Positions 44,813 through 52,230 of a DNA stretch of 64,000 nucleotides are shown here, one piece after another. The stretch covers positions 124,001-188,000 of the forward strand of contig NZ_JANCPR020000006.1 of NCBI RefSeq assembly GCF_028657195.3, written 5' to 3'. A program made the position numbers and the translations under genes. The notes below the pieces were generated by a model. The model was not told the DNA's origin and did not search any database. It saw only the letters and a list, made by a program, of their open reading frames with translations. Numbering within the stretch: the first letter of the stretch is position 1; the number at the start of each line of letters is the position of its first letter. Source of the stretch: Streptomyces iconiensis. GTDB taxonomy: Bacteria; Actinomycetota; Actinomycetes; Streptomycetales; Streptomycetaceae.

Positions 44813-45664
44813 TCAAAACACATGGAGAGGCGTACGCCGGCGGCCACGGCGCCGATTGTTGAACCACACCAGTCCAGCCGTCGCCGCTGCGGCGCCCACG
44901 GCGACGGCTGTGAGCGCCACAGTGGGCCGGGACGGCATGGAGAGTGCGGGCATCCGCTGTTTGAGCCGTACGGGCCGCGAGAAGGACAGCACGGGCCATT
45001 CGCGCGTCACGGCCTCCTTGCGCAGTGCCCTGTCGGGATTGACCGCGTACGGGTGGCCCACGGCCTCCAGCATCGGCAGGTCCGTGGCCGAGTCGCTGTA
45101 GGCGTAACAGCGATCCAGGTCGTAGCCCTCGGACGCGGCCAGCTCGCGGATCGCCTCGGCCTTGGCGGGACCGTAGGCGTAGTAGGCGATCTCGCCGGTG
45201 AAGCGTCCCTCCTCCACCACCATCCTGGTCGCGACGACGCGGTCGGCGCCGATCATCTCGCCGATCGGCTCCACCACTTCGGCCCCCGAGGTCGAGACGA
45301 TGACCACGTCCCGGCCCGCGAGGTGGTGCTCCTCGATGAGGGACGCGGCCTCGTCGTAAATGATGGGGTCGATCAGGTCGTGGATCGTCTCCGCGACGAT
45401 CTCTTTGACCTGGCCCACGTCCCAGCCGCGGGCGAGAGCCGAAAGGAACTCCCGCATCCGCTCCATCTGGTCGTGGTCGGCGCCTCCGAGGAGATATACG
45501 AACTGCGCGTAGGCGGTGCGGAGGACCGCACGGCGATTGATCAGGCCACCTTGGTAGAAGGACTTGCCGAAGGTGAGCGTGCTCGACTTCGCAATGACCG
45601 TCTTGTCCAGATCGAAGAAGGCGGCTGTGCGGGGCATCGCTAGGTTTTCCACGAGAGCGAGCAT
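44813..45664 (-). CDS. HAD-IB family phosphatase with C-terminal membrane anchor
   Basis: This 283-residue HAD hydrolase has motif I FFDLDKT (Asp18, Asp20), motif II VIVSTSG, a lysine in GPAKAEAIRE and motif IV YSDSATDLPML, the SerB-like HAD-IB layout. A single helix (PTVALTAVAVGAAAATAGL) followed by Arg-rich residues tethers the C-terminus to the membrane. ATG 45664 gives the conserved MLALVENLAMPRTA start; ATG 45637 is possible. Orthologs are annotated as linked to morphological differentiation. The substrate is unknown, perhaps a phospholipid head-group phosphate. Confidence 0.87.
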   Translation of the reverse strand: MLALVENLAMPRTAAFFDLDKTVIAKSSTLTFGKSFYQGGLINRRAVLRTAYAQFVYLLGGADHDQMERMREFLSALARGWDVGQVKEIVAETIHDLIDPIIYDEAASLIEEHHLAGRDVVIVSTSGAEVVEPIGEMIGADRVVATRMVVEEGRFTGEIAYYAYGPAKAEAIRELAASEGYDLDRCYAYSDSATDLPMLEAVGHPYAVNPDRALRKEAVTREWPVLSFSRPVRLKQRMPALSMPSRPTVALTAVAVGAAAATAGLVWFNNRRRGRRRTPLHVF

Positions 45665-45689
45665 AGGCGCCAACCATTCGGCGTAAGGT

Positions 45690-45887
45690 GTGGCGCGTGG
45701 GTTTGCCTGAGAAGGCTCTCGGGTACACCATGGAAGTCACGGATCGTTCGCGACCGTGCTAACCCGGCCCGACTCCTCCCCCCCCGAGTCGGCCGTGGGG
45801 ACGACCCCCGCTCTCCCCCCCGGCGGGGGTCGTCGCATGTCCAGACGCTTTTTCAGAGGCCAGGCCCGGTGGGCCTGGCCTTTTTTG
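45690..45887 (+). ncRNA. Candidate small RNA or structured leader ending in a strong terminator
   Basis: There is no protein gene of normal size here, yet the plus strand carries three successive hairpins: CCGACTC/GAGTCGG (45769-45792), a perfect 12-bp stem at 45800-45811/45823-45834, and a T-tailed terminator at 45857-45887. A 10-codon frame (ATG 45730 to TAA 45762) precedes the hairpins. The layout resembles a stand-alone small RNA or an attenuator. The next gene starts 230 bp later. The 5' end is not determined. Confidence 0.45.
45857..45887 (+). terminator. Classic T-tailed intrinsic terminator
   Basis: GGCCAGGCCC and its exact complement around a GGT loop are followed by six T residues on the plus strand, which is rare in this G/C-rich genome. 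No plus-strand protein gene precedes it, which is why a short RNA is proposed. Confidence 0.93.
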
Positions 45888-46117
45888 ATCATAGGGAAGC
45901 GGTCGTTCCGATTCCCCTGGTAAGTAACTGAGGGTAATCGCGGTGCTGCTCTCTGAAAGTCACCGGTATGGGTGGCCGAGTTTTTCACAACCGCCGAGTT
46001 GTCCACAGTTTTGGACCATGATCCCCACGTTTTCCCGCTTCGCCGCACTGTGATTCCCGACGGCGTCCGCAGCTGTTTGCGGATGCGAGGGGGTGCGCGG
46101 TGAAGGGGGCCGGGATC

Positions 46118-47260
46118 ATGGCCGAAAACATTCTGATTGTCACCGAGGACGAGGAACTCCTTGATGACCTACTGCGACTGTGCGCAGCCGCCGGTGCTGA
46201 AGCCGAGGTCGCGCACGGCGCTCCGGAGTACGGCGCCGGCTGGGCGAGTTGGAGCGGCGCCGCCTCCTGGCAGCGGGCACCGCTGGTGCTCGTGGGCGAC
46301 GACTGCGCGGCCTCGGCCGGGTTCGCCGGGCCGGACGACACGGGTCCCGGAGCAGCTCTGCGCAGACCTGGAGTACTGCTTGTCGGCCGGGACCTCGACG
46401 ACTCGGGTGTGTGGCAGCGCGGCGCCCGTATCGGGGCCGAGGGCGTGGTCGTGCTGCCCGACGCGGAGAGCTGGCTCGCGGGCCGGATCGCCGACGCCGC
46501 GGAGGGAGTGGGCCGCCCCGCGCTGACGGTCGGAGTGATCGGCGGCCGGGGTGGCGCGGGAGCCTCCACGCTGGCGTGCGCCCTGGCGGTCACGGCGGCG
46601 CGTGCCGGGGAGCGGACGATGCTCATCGACGGTGATCCGCTCGGCGGCGGGCTCGATGTGCTGCTGGGCGGAGAGAGGACGGAGGGGCTGCGATGGCCTG
46701 CCTTCGCGGAGTCCCGGGGCCGGGTGGGAGGCGCCGCGCTCGCCGAATCGCTGCCGAGCTTGCACGACTTGAGCGTGCTCAGCTGGGACCGGGGGGACTC
46801 CGTGCTGATCCCGGCGGACGCGATGAAGTCCGTGCTCTCCGCCGCAAGGCGGCGCGGTGGCGTGGTCGTCGTGGATCTGCCCAGGCGTGTGGACGAGTCC
46901 GTGGCCGAGGCGCTCGTGCAACTCGACGTGGGGCTGGCGGTCGTCCCTGCCGAGCTGCGTGCTGTCGCGGCGGCCCACCGTATGGCGTCACGGGTGCAGA
47001 TGGTCCTGCGTGACCTGCGAGCCGTGGTGCGGACGCCGGGAGGTCCGGACGGGTCGGCCGGCTATGGGCCCGGGCTGGACGACGAGGAGGTCGCGCGCCT
47101 GCTCAGCCTGCCACTCGCCGGTGAACTGCCATGGGAACGCGGCCTGTTGGAGGCCATCGACCGGGGGATGCCGCCCGGATACGAGAAGGACGGAGCGCTG
47201 GCCCGGTTCTGCCGGGGCTTCTGGGACCAGGCGCTCAGCGGGGGAGAGGTGGCGGCATGA
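46118..47260 (+). CDS. ssd: Septum site-determining/TadZ-like protein (Ssd)
   Basis: The 380-residue protein has an N-terminal receiver-like domain (ILIVTEDEELLDDLLRLC) and a MinD/ParA-type C-terminus. Its P-loop GGRGGAGASTLAC lacks the usual GKT lysine pair, and DGDPLGGGLDVLLGG is the second motif. This is the TadZ/CpaE-like Ssd that heads the actinobacterial Tad cluster (Rv3660c in M. tuberculosis), implicated in placing the pilus machine and in septation. ATG 46118 has an AAGGGGG site; GTG 46100 is an alternative. The stop overlaps the tadA start (ATGA). Confidence 0.87.
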   Translation: MAENILIVTEDEELLDDLLRLCAAAGAEAEVAHGAPEYGAGWASWSGAASWQRAPLVLVGDDCAASAGFAGPDDTGPGAALRRPGVLLVGRDLDDSGVWQRGARIGAEGVVVLPDAESWLAGRIADAAEGVGRPALTVGVIGGRGGAGASTLACALAVTAARAGERTMLIDGDPLGGGLDVLLGGERTEGLRWPAFAESRGRVGGAALAESLPSLHDLSVLSWDRGDSVLIPADAMKSVLSAARRRGGVVVVDLPRRVDESVAEALVQLDVGLAVVPAELRAVAAAHRMASRVQMVLRDLRAVVRTPGGPDGSAGYGPGLDDEEVARLLSLPLAGELPWERGLLEAIDRGMPPGYEKDGALARFCRGFWDQALSGGEVAA

Positions 47261-48570
47261 GTGCGGCGGACGGAACGGAACGGGGAACGGTCGTCCGGGG
47301 AACCGCCGTCCGGGCCTGGCGGCCGGGTTCGGGTGCGGCGCTGCTGGACTCCGTACGGCGCAGCCTGGCGGAGTCGGGGGCTGAGCCGACCCCCTCCAGG
47401 GTCGCGGCGGCGCTGCGGGCGCACGGGCGGCTGATGGGGGACAGCGCGGTACTGGGGGTGGTGGAGTCGCTCCGTTCCGAACTGGTCGGTGCGGGGCCCC
47501 TGGAGCCGCTGCTCGCGGAGCCGGAGGTCACCGATGTGCTGGTGACGCGACCCGACCAGGTATGGGTCGACCGGGGACGCGGGCTGGAGCTGACAGGTGT
47601 GCGCTTCCCGGACGCCGCGGCCGTCCGGCGCCTGGCGCAGCGGCTGGCGACCTCGGCCGGACGGCGACTGGACGACGCGCGGCCCTGGGTGGACGCGCGG
47701 CTGCCCGACGGGACGAGGCTGCACGCGGTGTTGCCGCCCGTGGCCGTCGGGTGCACCTGCCTGTCCCTGCGGGTGGTGCGCCCCCGTGCCTTCGGCCTCG
47801 GTGAGCTGGTGGCGGCGGGGACGGTGCCGCCCGGTGGGGAACGGCTGCTGAGCGCCGTGCTGGACGCCCGGCTGTCCTTCGTCGTCAGCGGCGGCACGGG
47901 CTCGGGCAAGACGACGCTCCTGTCCACGCTGTTGGGGCTTGTGAGGCCCGAGGAACGAATCGTGCTGGCCGAGGACTCGGCCGAACTGCGCCCCGACCAC
48001 CCGCACGTGGTGCGGCTGGAGGCCCGCCCGGCCAACCAGGAGGGCGTGGGCCGCGTGGAGCTGCGGGACCTGGTGCGCCAGGCACTGCGGATGCGGCCGG
48101 ACCGGCTGGTGGTCGGCGAGGTGCGCGGCCCCGAGGTGACGGACCTGCTGGCGGCGCTGAACACGGGGCACGAGGGCGGGTGCGGAACGGTGCATGCGAA
48201 CGCCGCCGACGATGTCCCCGCGCGGCTGGAGGCGCTGGGGACGACGGCCGGGCTCGACCGGGCGGCGCTGCACAGCCAGTTGGCCGCGGCCCTCGATGTG
48301 GTCGTGCATCTGGTGCGCGGGCGCTCGGGGAGGCGGTGGATCGCGCAGATCCACGTACTGGAGAGGGACGCGAAGGGGCTGGTGACGACGGTTCCGGCAG
48401 CCGTCTGGCGCGGGCCGGAGGAGGGAGAGAACGAGGGCTTCGTGACCGAACGCGGGTGGGGGCGGCTGGAGTGGCTGTGCCGGCGCGGTATGGCCGATGG
48501 TCCCCGTACCGCCCTCGGCGGGGTCGTGGAAGGGCCCGGTGACGGGCGGGGGAGGGGGAGCGGGTGCTGA
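47257..48570 (+). CDS. tadA: TadA-like secretion/pilus ATPase
   Basis: The 437-residue type II/IV secretion ATPase of the TadA (CpaF) group would power assembly of Tad/Flp fibres. Motifs include an N-terminal domain with TDVLVTRPDQVWVDRG, Walker A GGTGSGKTT (about 211-219), the Asp box EDSAEL, Walker B LVVGEVRGPE and the His box CGTVHANAADD. It starts within the ssd stop and overlaps the tadB-like start, so the locus is translationally coupled. The C-terminal 60 residues are low-complexity. Confidence 0.92.
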   Translation: MSAADGTERGTVVRGTAVRAWRPGSGAALLDSVRRSLAESGAEPTPSRVAAALRAHGRLMGDSAVLGVVESLRSELVGAGPLEPLLAEPEVTDVLVTRPDQVWVDRGRGLELTGVRFPDAAAVRRLAQRLATSAGRRLDDARPWVDARLPDGTRLHAVLPPVAVGCTCLSLRVVRPRAFGLGELVAAGTVPPGGERLLSAVLDARLSFVVSGGTGSGKTTLLSTLLGLVRPEERIVLAEDSAELRPDHPHVVRLEARPANQEGVGRVELRDLVRQALRMRPDRLVVGEVRGPEVTDLLAALNTGHEGGCGTVHANAADDVPARLEALGTTAGLDRAALHSQLAAALDVVVHLVRGRSGRRWIAQIHVLERDAKGLVTTVPAAVWRGPEEGENEGFVTERGWGRLEWLCRRGMADGPRTALGGVVEGPGDGRGRGSGC

Positions 48571-49523
48571 CGGGGGAGTTCGGCGGGGCGGGGTTGCCGG
48601 GTGCCGAGTCGGCGCCGTTGTACTCGGCCTATGCGGCGACGGTGTGCGCGGGAGCGGCTGCTTGGCTGATGACAGGGCGCGACGACGGGGGACGCAGGGC
48701 GCGGTTGTTGCTCGCCGGTGGGGGTGAGGCGGCGGGGCCCCGGCGGCCTGTGGAACTCCCGCGCTGGTGGCGGGAGTTGCGCGCCGACGCGCGGGAGCGG
48801 TTGGGCGGGCGTGTGGGCCGCGAGTGGTGGTGTGTGCCCGCTGGGGTGCTGCTGGCGGTGCTCGGAGCGTCGTGGATTCCGCTTGTCGCCGGGTTCGTGG
48901 CGGTCCCGCGGGTGCGGCGGTGGCTGCTGAGGCGGGAGAAGGACCGGGTGAGGAGGGCCAGGGAGTCGGCCGTCGTGGAGCTGTGTGCGGCGGTGGCGGG
49001 TGAACTCCGGGCCGGCTGGCAGCCGGACAGGGCATTGCTCGCGGTGGAGCGTGCGGACGGTGCCGTGGTGCGGGGTTTCGGGGACGAGGGGGCGGCTGTG
49101 CTGGCTGCCGCGCGGTTCGGGGGAGATGTACCTGGCGCGCTGCGGGAAGCCGGGCGGTTGCCGGGCGCCGAAGGGCTGCGTGGGGTCGCCGCGTGTTGGC
49201 AGGTGGCGGTCGAAGGCGGGGCGGGGCTCGCCGAAGGACTCGACCAGGTCGCGGGGGCACTGCGTGCGGAGCGGGACCAACGTGAGGACGTGCGCGCCCA
49301 GTTGGCCGGGCCACGCTCGACAGCGTTGGCGCTGGCGCTCTTGCCGGTCTGCGGGCTGTTGCTGGGCAGCGCGATGGAGGCGGACCCGGTGCACGTGCTG
49401 CTGCACACCCCGGCCGGGCTGGTGTGCCTGGCGGTGGGGCTGGCGCTGGAGGCGGCGGGGCTGGCATGGGCGGGCCGCATCGTGCGCACGGCCGACGGGA
49501 ACGGACGGAGCACCGCCGGATGA
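48564..49523 (+). CDS. tadB: TadB-like membrane protein
   Basis: The 319-residue membrane protein starts at GTG 48564. It has an N-terminal helix (about 18-36), a pair of helices at about 90-112, a cytoplasmic type II secretion F-like domain (AAVAGELRAGWQPDRAL, then GGDVPGALREAG) and two C-terminal helices. This is the inner-membrane platform partner of TadA. It overlaps tadA at the 5' end and tadC by ATGA at the 3' end. It is divergent in sequence from proteobacterial TadB but typical of actinobacteria. Confidence 0.85.
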   Translation: MLTGEFGGAGLPGAESAPLYSAYAATVCAGAAAWLMTGRDDGGRRARLLLAGGGEAAGPRRPVELPRWWRELRADARERLGGRVGREWWCVPAGVLLAVLGASWIPLVAGFVAVPRVRRWLLRREKDRVRRARESAVVELCAAVAGELRAGWQPDRALLAVERADGAVVRGFGDEGAAVLAAARFGGDVPGALREAGRLPGAEGLRGVAACWQVAVEGGAGLAEGLDQVAGALRAERDQREDVRAQLAGPRSTALALALLPVCGLLLGSAMEADPVHVLLHTPAGLVCLAVGLALEAAGLAWAGRIVRTADGNGRSTAG

Positions 49524-50461
49524 GGGAGCTTTGGGGCATGTGGGGACCGGCACGGTTCCCGGGTGAAGAAGAAGTGCTGGCGCCTGGAGTTCTCCCCTGG
49601 CTGGCGGCGTGGGTGTCGGTGCTGGCCGCAGCCGCCTGCGTGGCGGGCGGGCTGGTCGTCTGGTGGCGGGACCTGGGCGCCCGGCGCCGCGTGTGGACGG
49701 TGCTGGGAACGCTGTCTCCGGGCCCGTGCGGGAGTACGGAGGGAGGCGATCGCACGCCTGGCCCCGGGGATGCCGGTACGGCTGCGGGGGAGCACTGGCC
49801 GCTGCTCTCGCGGGGCGGGCCCGGGTGGCTGCGGTCGGGGCGCCGGTGGCTGAGGTCTCGGACGGCGCGGGACGGGGCCGGCGCGGTGGGCGCCGGGGTA
49901 CTCGGGGTGGTCCTGGTGGGAGGCGCGTGGGGCTGGTTCGTGGGCGCGGTGGCGGCTTTCGGTGTGCGGCGTTGGCTCCAGGGGCGCGCGGACCGGGACG
50001 GAGGAGAGGGCGCGGCTGAGGAACGTAAGGCTGAGGCGCAGCTTCCGTTGACGGCGGAACTGATGGCGGCCTGCCTGGCGGCCGGTTCGGGGCCGGGACA
50101 GGCGGCGGAGGCTGTGGGCCATTCGGTCAGCGGCCCGTTGGGAGCCCGGCTCGTACGGGCCGCGACCGAACTGCGGCTCGGGGGCGAACCGGCCGTGGTG
50201 TGGGGGCGGTTCGGGGCGCACAGATGGAGTGCGGGGTTCGCTCGCTGTATGGAGCGGGCCGGGGCGGCCGGGGTCCCGGCAGTGGAGCCGGTCACGCGGC
50301 TGGCGGCCGAGTTGCGCGGTCAGCGGTCGCGCGCCGCGATAGCCAGGGCACGCCGGGCGGGTGTGCTGGTCACGGGGCCGTTGGGACTGTGCTTTCTGCC
50401 CGCGTTCCTGGTCATCGGTGTGGCGCCCGTCGTACTGGGACTCGCGCGCTCGCTGTGGTGA
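49520..50461 (+). CDS. tadC: TadC-like membrane protein
   Basis: The 313-residue second platform protein has a membrane segment at about 25-47, a low-complexity Gly/Arg linker, two helices around 118-148, a secretion-F domain (PLTAELMAACLAAGSGPGQAAEAVG) and a C-terminal hydrophobic pair (GPLGLCFLPAFLVIGVAPVVLGL). ATG 49520 overlaps the tadB stop. Together with TadA and TadB it would form the export motor for the small pilin encoded next. Confidence 0.85.
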   Translation: MRELWGMWGPARFPGEEEVLAPGVLPWLAAWVSVLAAAACVAGGLVVWWRDLGARRRVWTVLGTLSPGPCGSTEGGDRTPGPGDAGTAAGEHWPLLSRGGPGWLRSGRRWLRSRTARDGAGAVGAGVLGVVLVGGAWGWFVGAVAAFGVRRWLQGRADRDGGEGAAEERKAEAQLPLTAELMAACLAAGSGPGQAAEAVGHSVSGPLGARLVRAATELRLGGEPAVVWGRFGAHRWSAGFARCMERAGAAGVPAVEPVTRLAAELRGQRSRAAIARARRAGVLVTGPLGLCFLPAFLVIGVAPVVLGLARSLW

Positions 50462-50572
50462 AGCAGCTGCGAGGGGTGAAGAGGCGGTGAGGGCGGTGGC
50501 GAGAGCGGCGTGGTGAGTGTGGCCGAGGGTGAGCGCGGAGGCGTACAGGGCGAAGTCACGGAGGGAGCAGCG

Positions 50573-50773
50573 ATGTTGGCAAGGATGCGACGAGCGGGTT
50601 GGGCCGTGGTGCGGGGGTCGCGGGGCGACAGAGGGATGAGCACGGCCGAGTACGCCGTGGGAACGATCGCGGCGGCCAGTTTCGCGGCCGTGCTGTTCAA
50701 GATCGTCACAAGTGGCTCGGTCAGCGGGGAACTCCAGCAACTCATCGGGCGGGCGCTCGACGGGAGTTTCTGA
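50573..50773 (+). CDS. Flp-pilin-like DUF4244 protein
   Basis: The 66-residue product has a basic N-terminus, GDRGMSTAEYAVGTIAAASFAAVLFKIV and a short tail. The Gly-Met-Ser-Thr-Ala-Glu-Tyr pattern is a prepilin-like cleavage site with the +5-type Glu, followed by the hydrophobic helix of Flp pilins. It is therefore the predicted fibre subunit of this Tad system (DUF4244, Rv3656c-like). ATG 50573 has a GGAGGGAGC site. No prepilin peptidase gene is in the window. Confidence 0.87.
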   Translation: MLARMRRAGWAVVRGSRGDRGMSTAEYAVGTIAAASFAAVLFKIVTSGSVSGELQQLIGRALDGSF

Positions 50774-50808
50774 CGGGGACGGGGTCCGAGCGGGGACGGG
50801 GGAGGGGC

Positions 50809-51267
50809 GTGAGATCGGAAGTGCGCAAGGGGCGCCCGGTGCGGACGAGGGGCAACCGGATCAGCCGGGTCTGCCGGGCCCGAAGGGATCCGTGCGCTGG
50901 CTATGTGACCGCTGAGACGGCGGTGGTGATTCCGACGCTGGTGCTGCTGGTGGCGGCGTTGCTGTGGGGGCTGATGGCAGCGGCGATGCGGATCCAGTGC
51001 GTGGACGCGGCACGTGCCGGAGCACGTGCGGCAGCACGTGGCGAACCCGCCGCTGGTGTCGCTGCCGCCGTGCGGTCGACGGCGCCGCGGGGAGCCCGGA
51101 TCGAGACGCGGAGCGAGGGGGAGTTGGTGCGGGTCGTGGTGAGGGCCCGAACGGCGGGACCCGGGCCGCTCACCGTTGAACTGCGCTCGCAGGCGGTGGC
51201 ACTGGACGAACGGAAGGCGGGTGAAGCGAATGCGGGTGAGGCGAGCGCGGTCCGGGCGGCGGGATGA
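50809..51267 (+). CDS. TadE-like pseudopilin
   Basis: The 152-residue protein has an Arg-rich leader, a processing-like site GYVTAETAVVIPTLVLLVAALLWG and an extracytoplasmic Ala-rich domain. The Thr-Ala-Glu before a hydrophobic helix is the TadE/TadG-type signature. GTG 50809 lies after a GGGGAGGGG ribosome site. It belongs to the same tight gene string and is probably a minor pilin or assembly factor. Confidence 0.82.
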   Translation: MRSEVRKGRPVRTRGNRISRVCRARRDPCAGYVTAETAVVIPTLVLLVAALLWGLMAAAMRIQCVDAARAGARAAARGEPAAGVAAAVRSTAPRGARIETRSEGELVRVVVRARTAGPGPLTVELRSQAVALDERKAGEANAGEASAVRAAG

Positions 51268-51877
51268 CCGGGGATCGGCAACGGTGTGGGCGGCACTGAG
51301 CGCCGTCGTGCTGTGCGGTGTCTTCGGCGCCGTGCTCGGACTCGGCCAGGCGGTCGCGGTCCGTCACCAGGCCGGGGCAGCGGCGGACCTGGCGGCACTG
51401 GCCGCCGCCGACCGCGCCCTGGAGGGGCAGGACCGTGCCTGTGCCCTGGCCCGGCGGGTGGTCAGAGCGCAGGGGGCGAGCCTGGCCAGATGCGCGGTAC
51501 GGGGCGAGGTTGCTGACTTGGACGCGGGGGTGAGTTGGGGACCGTTCGCCACCCGGGTGCGGGCACGTGCAGAGCCAGTTGACGCGGCGGCGGTGCGTTC
51601 CGGGGAGCCGGCGCCACAGGCGCGGCCGTCGTCGACGGGCGGTGCCAATGCCAATGTTGTATTGGACGGGTCCGGCGCCGTGCTGGACGCGCCACGTGTG
51701 CCCAACGGGCGCTCGGTGACCGGGCGTTCGGCCAGGAACCGGGGCCCGCCAGCGGAGCGCCATGGTCCGCGTGACTGCGGCACGGTGGCTCCTCCCTGCG
51801 CAGCACGGGCTGTGCGGGGCACGGAGGAGGCTCGGGTGGCCACCCCGGCCACCCTGGTCCGCAGCCTGCCCAGTTGA
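51221..51877 (+). CDS. TadE-like protein of the helicase/secretion neighbourhood, with long tail
   Basis: The first 110 or so residues match the TIGR03816-type TadE-like protein: RDDRGSATVWAALSAVVLCGVFGAVLGLG, then HQAGAAADLAALAAA and paired cysteines (DRACALA, LARCAVRG). The family normally stops about there. Here an additional tail of about 90 residues, Pro/Ser/Arg-rich and without recognisable structure, continues to 51877, so the 3' end may be extended by a frameshift or a lost stop. GTG 51221 or ATG 51230 are the candidate starts. It overlaps the preceding TadE-like gene. Confidence 0.75.
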   Translation: MKRMRVRRARSGRRDDRGSATVWAALSAVVLCGVFGAVLGLGQAVAVRHQAGAAADLAALAAADRALEGQDRACALARRVVRAQGASLARCAVRGEVADLDAGVSWGPFATRVRARAEPVDAAAVRSGEPAPQARPSSTGGANANVVLDGSGAVLDAPRVPNGRSVTGRSARNRGPPAERHGPRDCGTVAPPCAARAVRGTEEARVATPATLVRSLPS

Positions 51878-52230
51878 CCGCTGAACGGTCGGCCGAGTGG
51901 TCCGGCGTCCGGCGCTCGGTGTCCGTCGCCCGGGACCCGGGGCCCGGGGTGCGCCTCGGTCGCGGTCGCCCCTGGCCGCCAGTTCGCCGTCGGACGACCG
52001 TAAACCGGGAGCCGTCTGCCGCCGCACCCAGGCGCACGCACCTGCCGTCCGCTCGCCGTGCTGCCCGTTCGGCCCGGCCCCCCGGCTCGCCGTGTCATCG
52101 GTGCACACCGCAGTGCCGCTCACCGGTCACCGGGGCGCAAGTGCTCGGGTCGCAGGTGCTCAGGACGCAGATCCTCGGGTCGCAGGGTCGCAGGGTCGCA
52201 GGGTCGCAGGGTCCTCGGGCGGGGGGCGGG
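51878..52230. other. Gap between Tad cluster and convergent helicase
   Basis: About 350 bp with no gene. The right half contains near-repeats of GGTCGCAGG and GTGCTC, culminating in the 8-bp tandem array at 52177-52213. No clear terminator was seen. Confidence 0.5.
52177..52213. repeat. 8-bp tandem repeat GGGTCGCA, four full copies plus a partial
   Basis: Full units start at 52177, 52185, 52193 and 52201, with a partial fifth unit. It sits just beyond the helicase stop. It is probably prone to replication slippage and likely variable between strains. Confidence 0.9.

Noticed and set aside
47062..50740. Very long minus-strand open frames across the Tad cluster
   Set aside because: They are extremely Pro/Arg/Ser-rich with no domains, while the plus-strand genes have ATGA overlaps and motor motifs.
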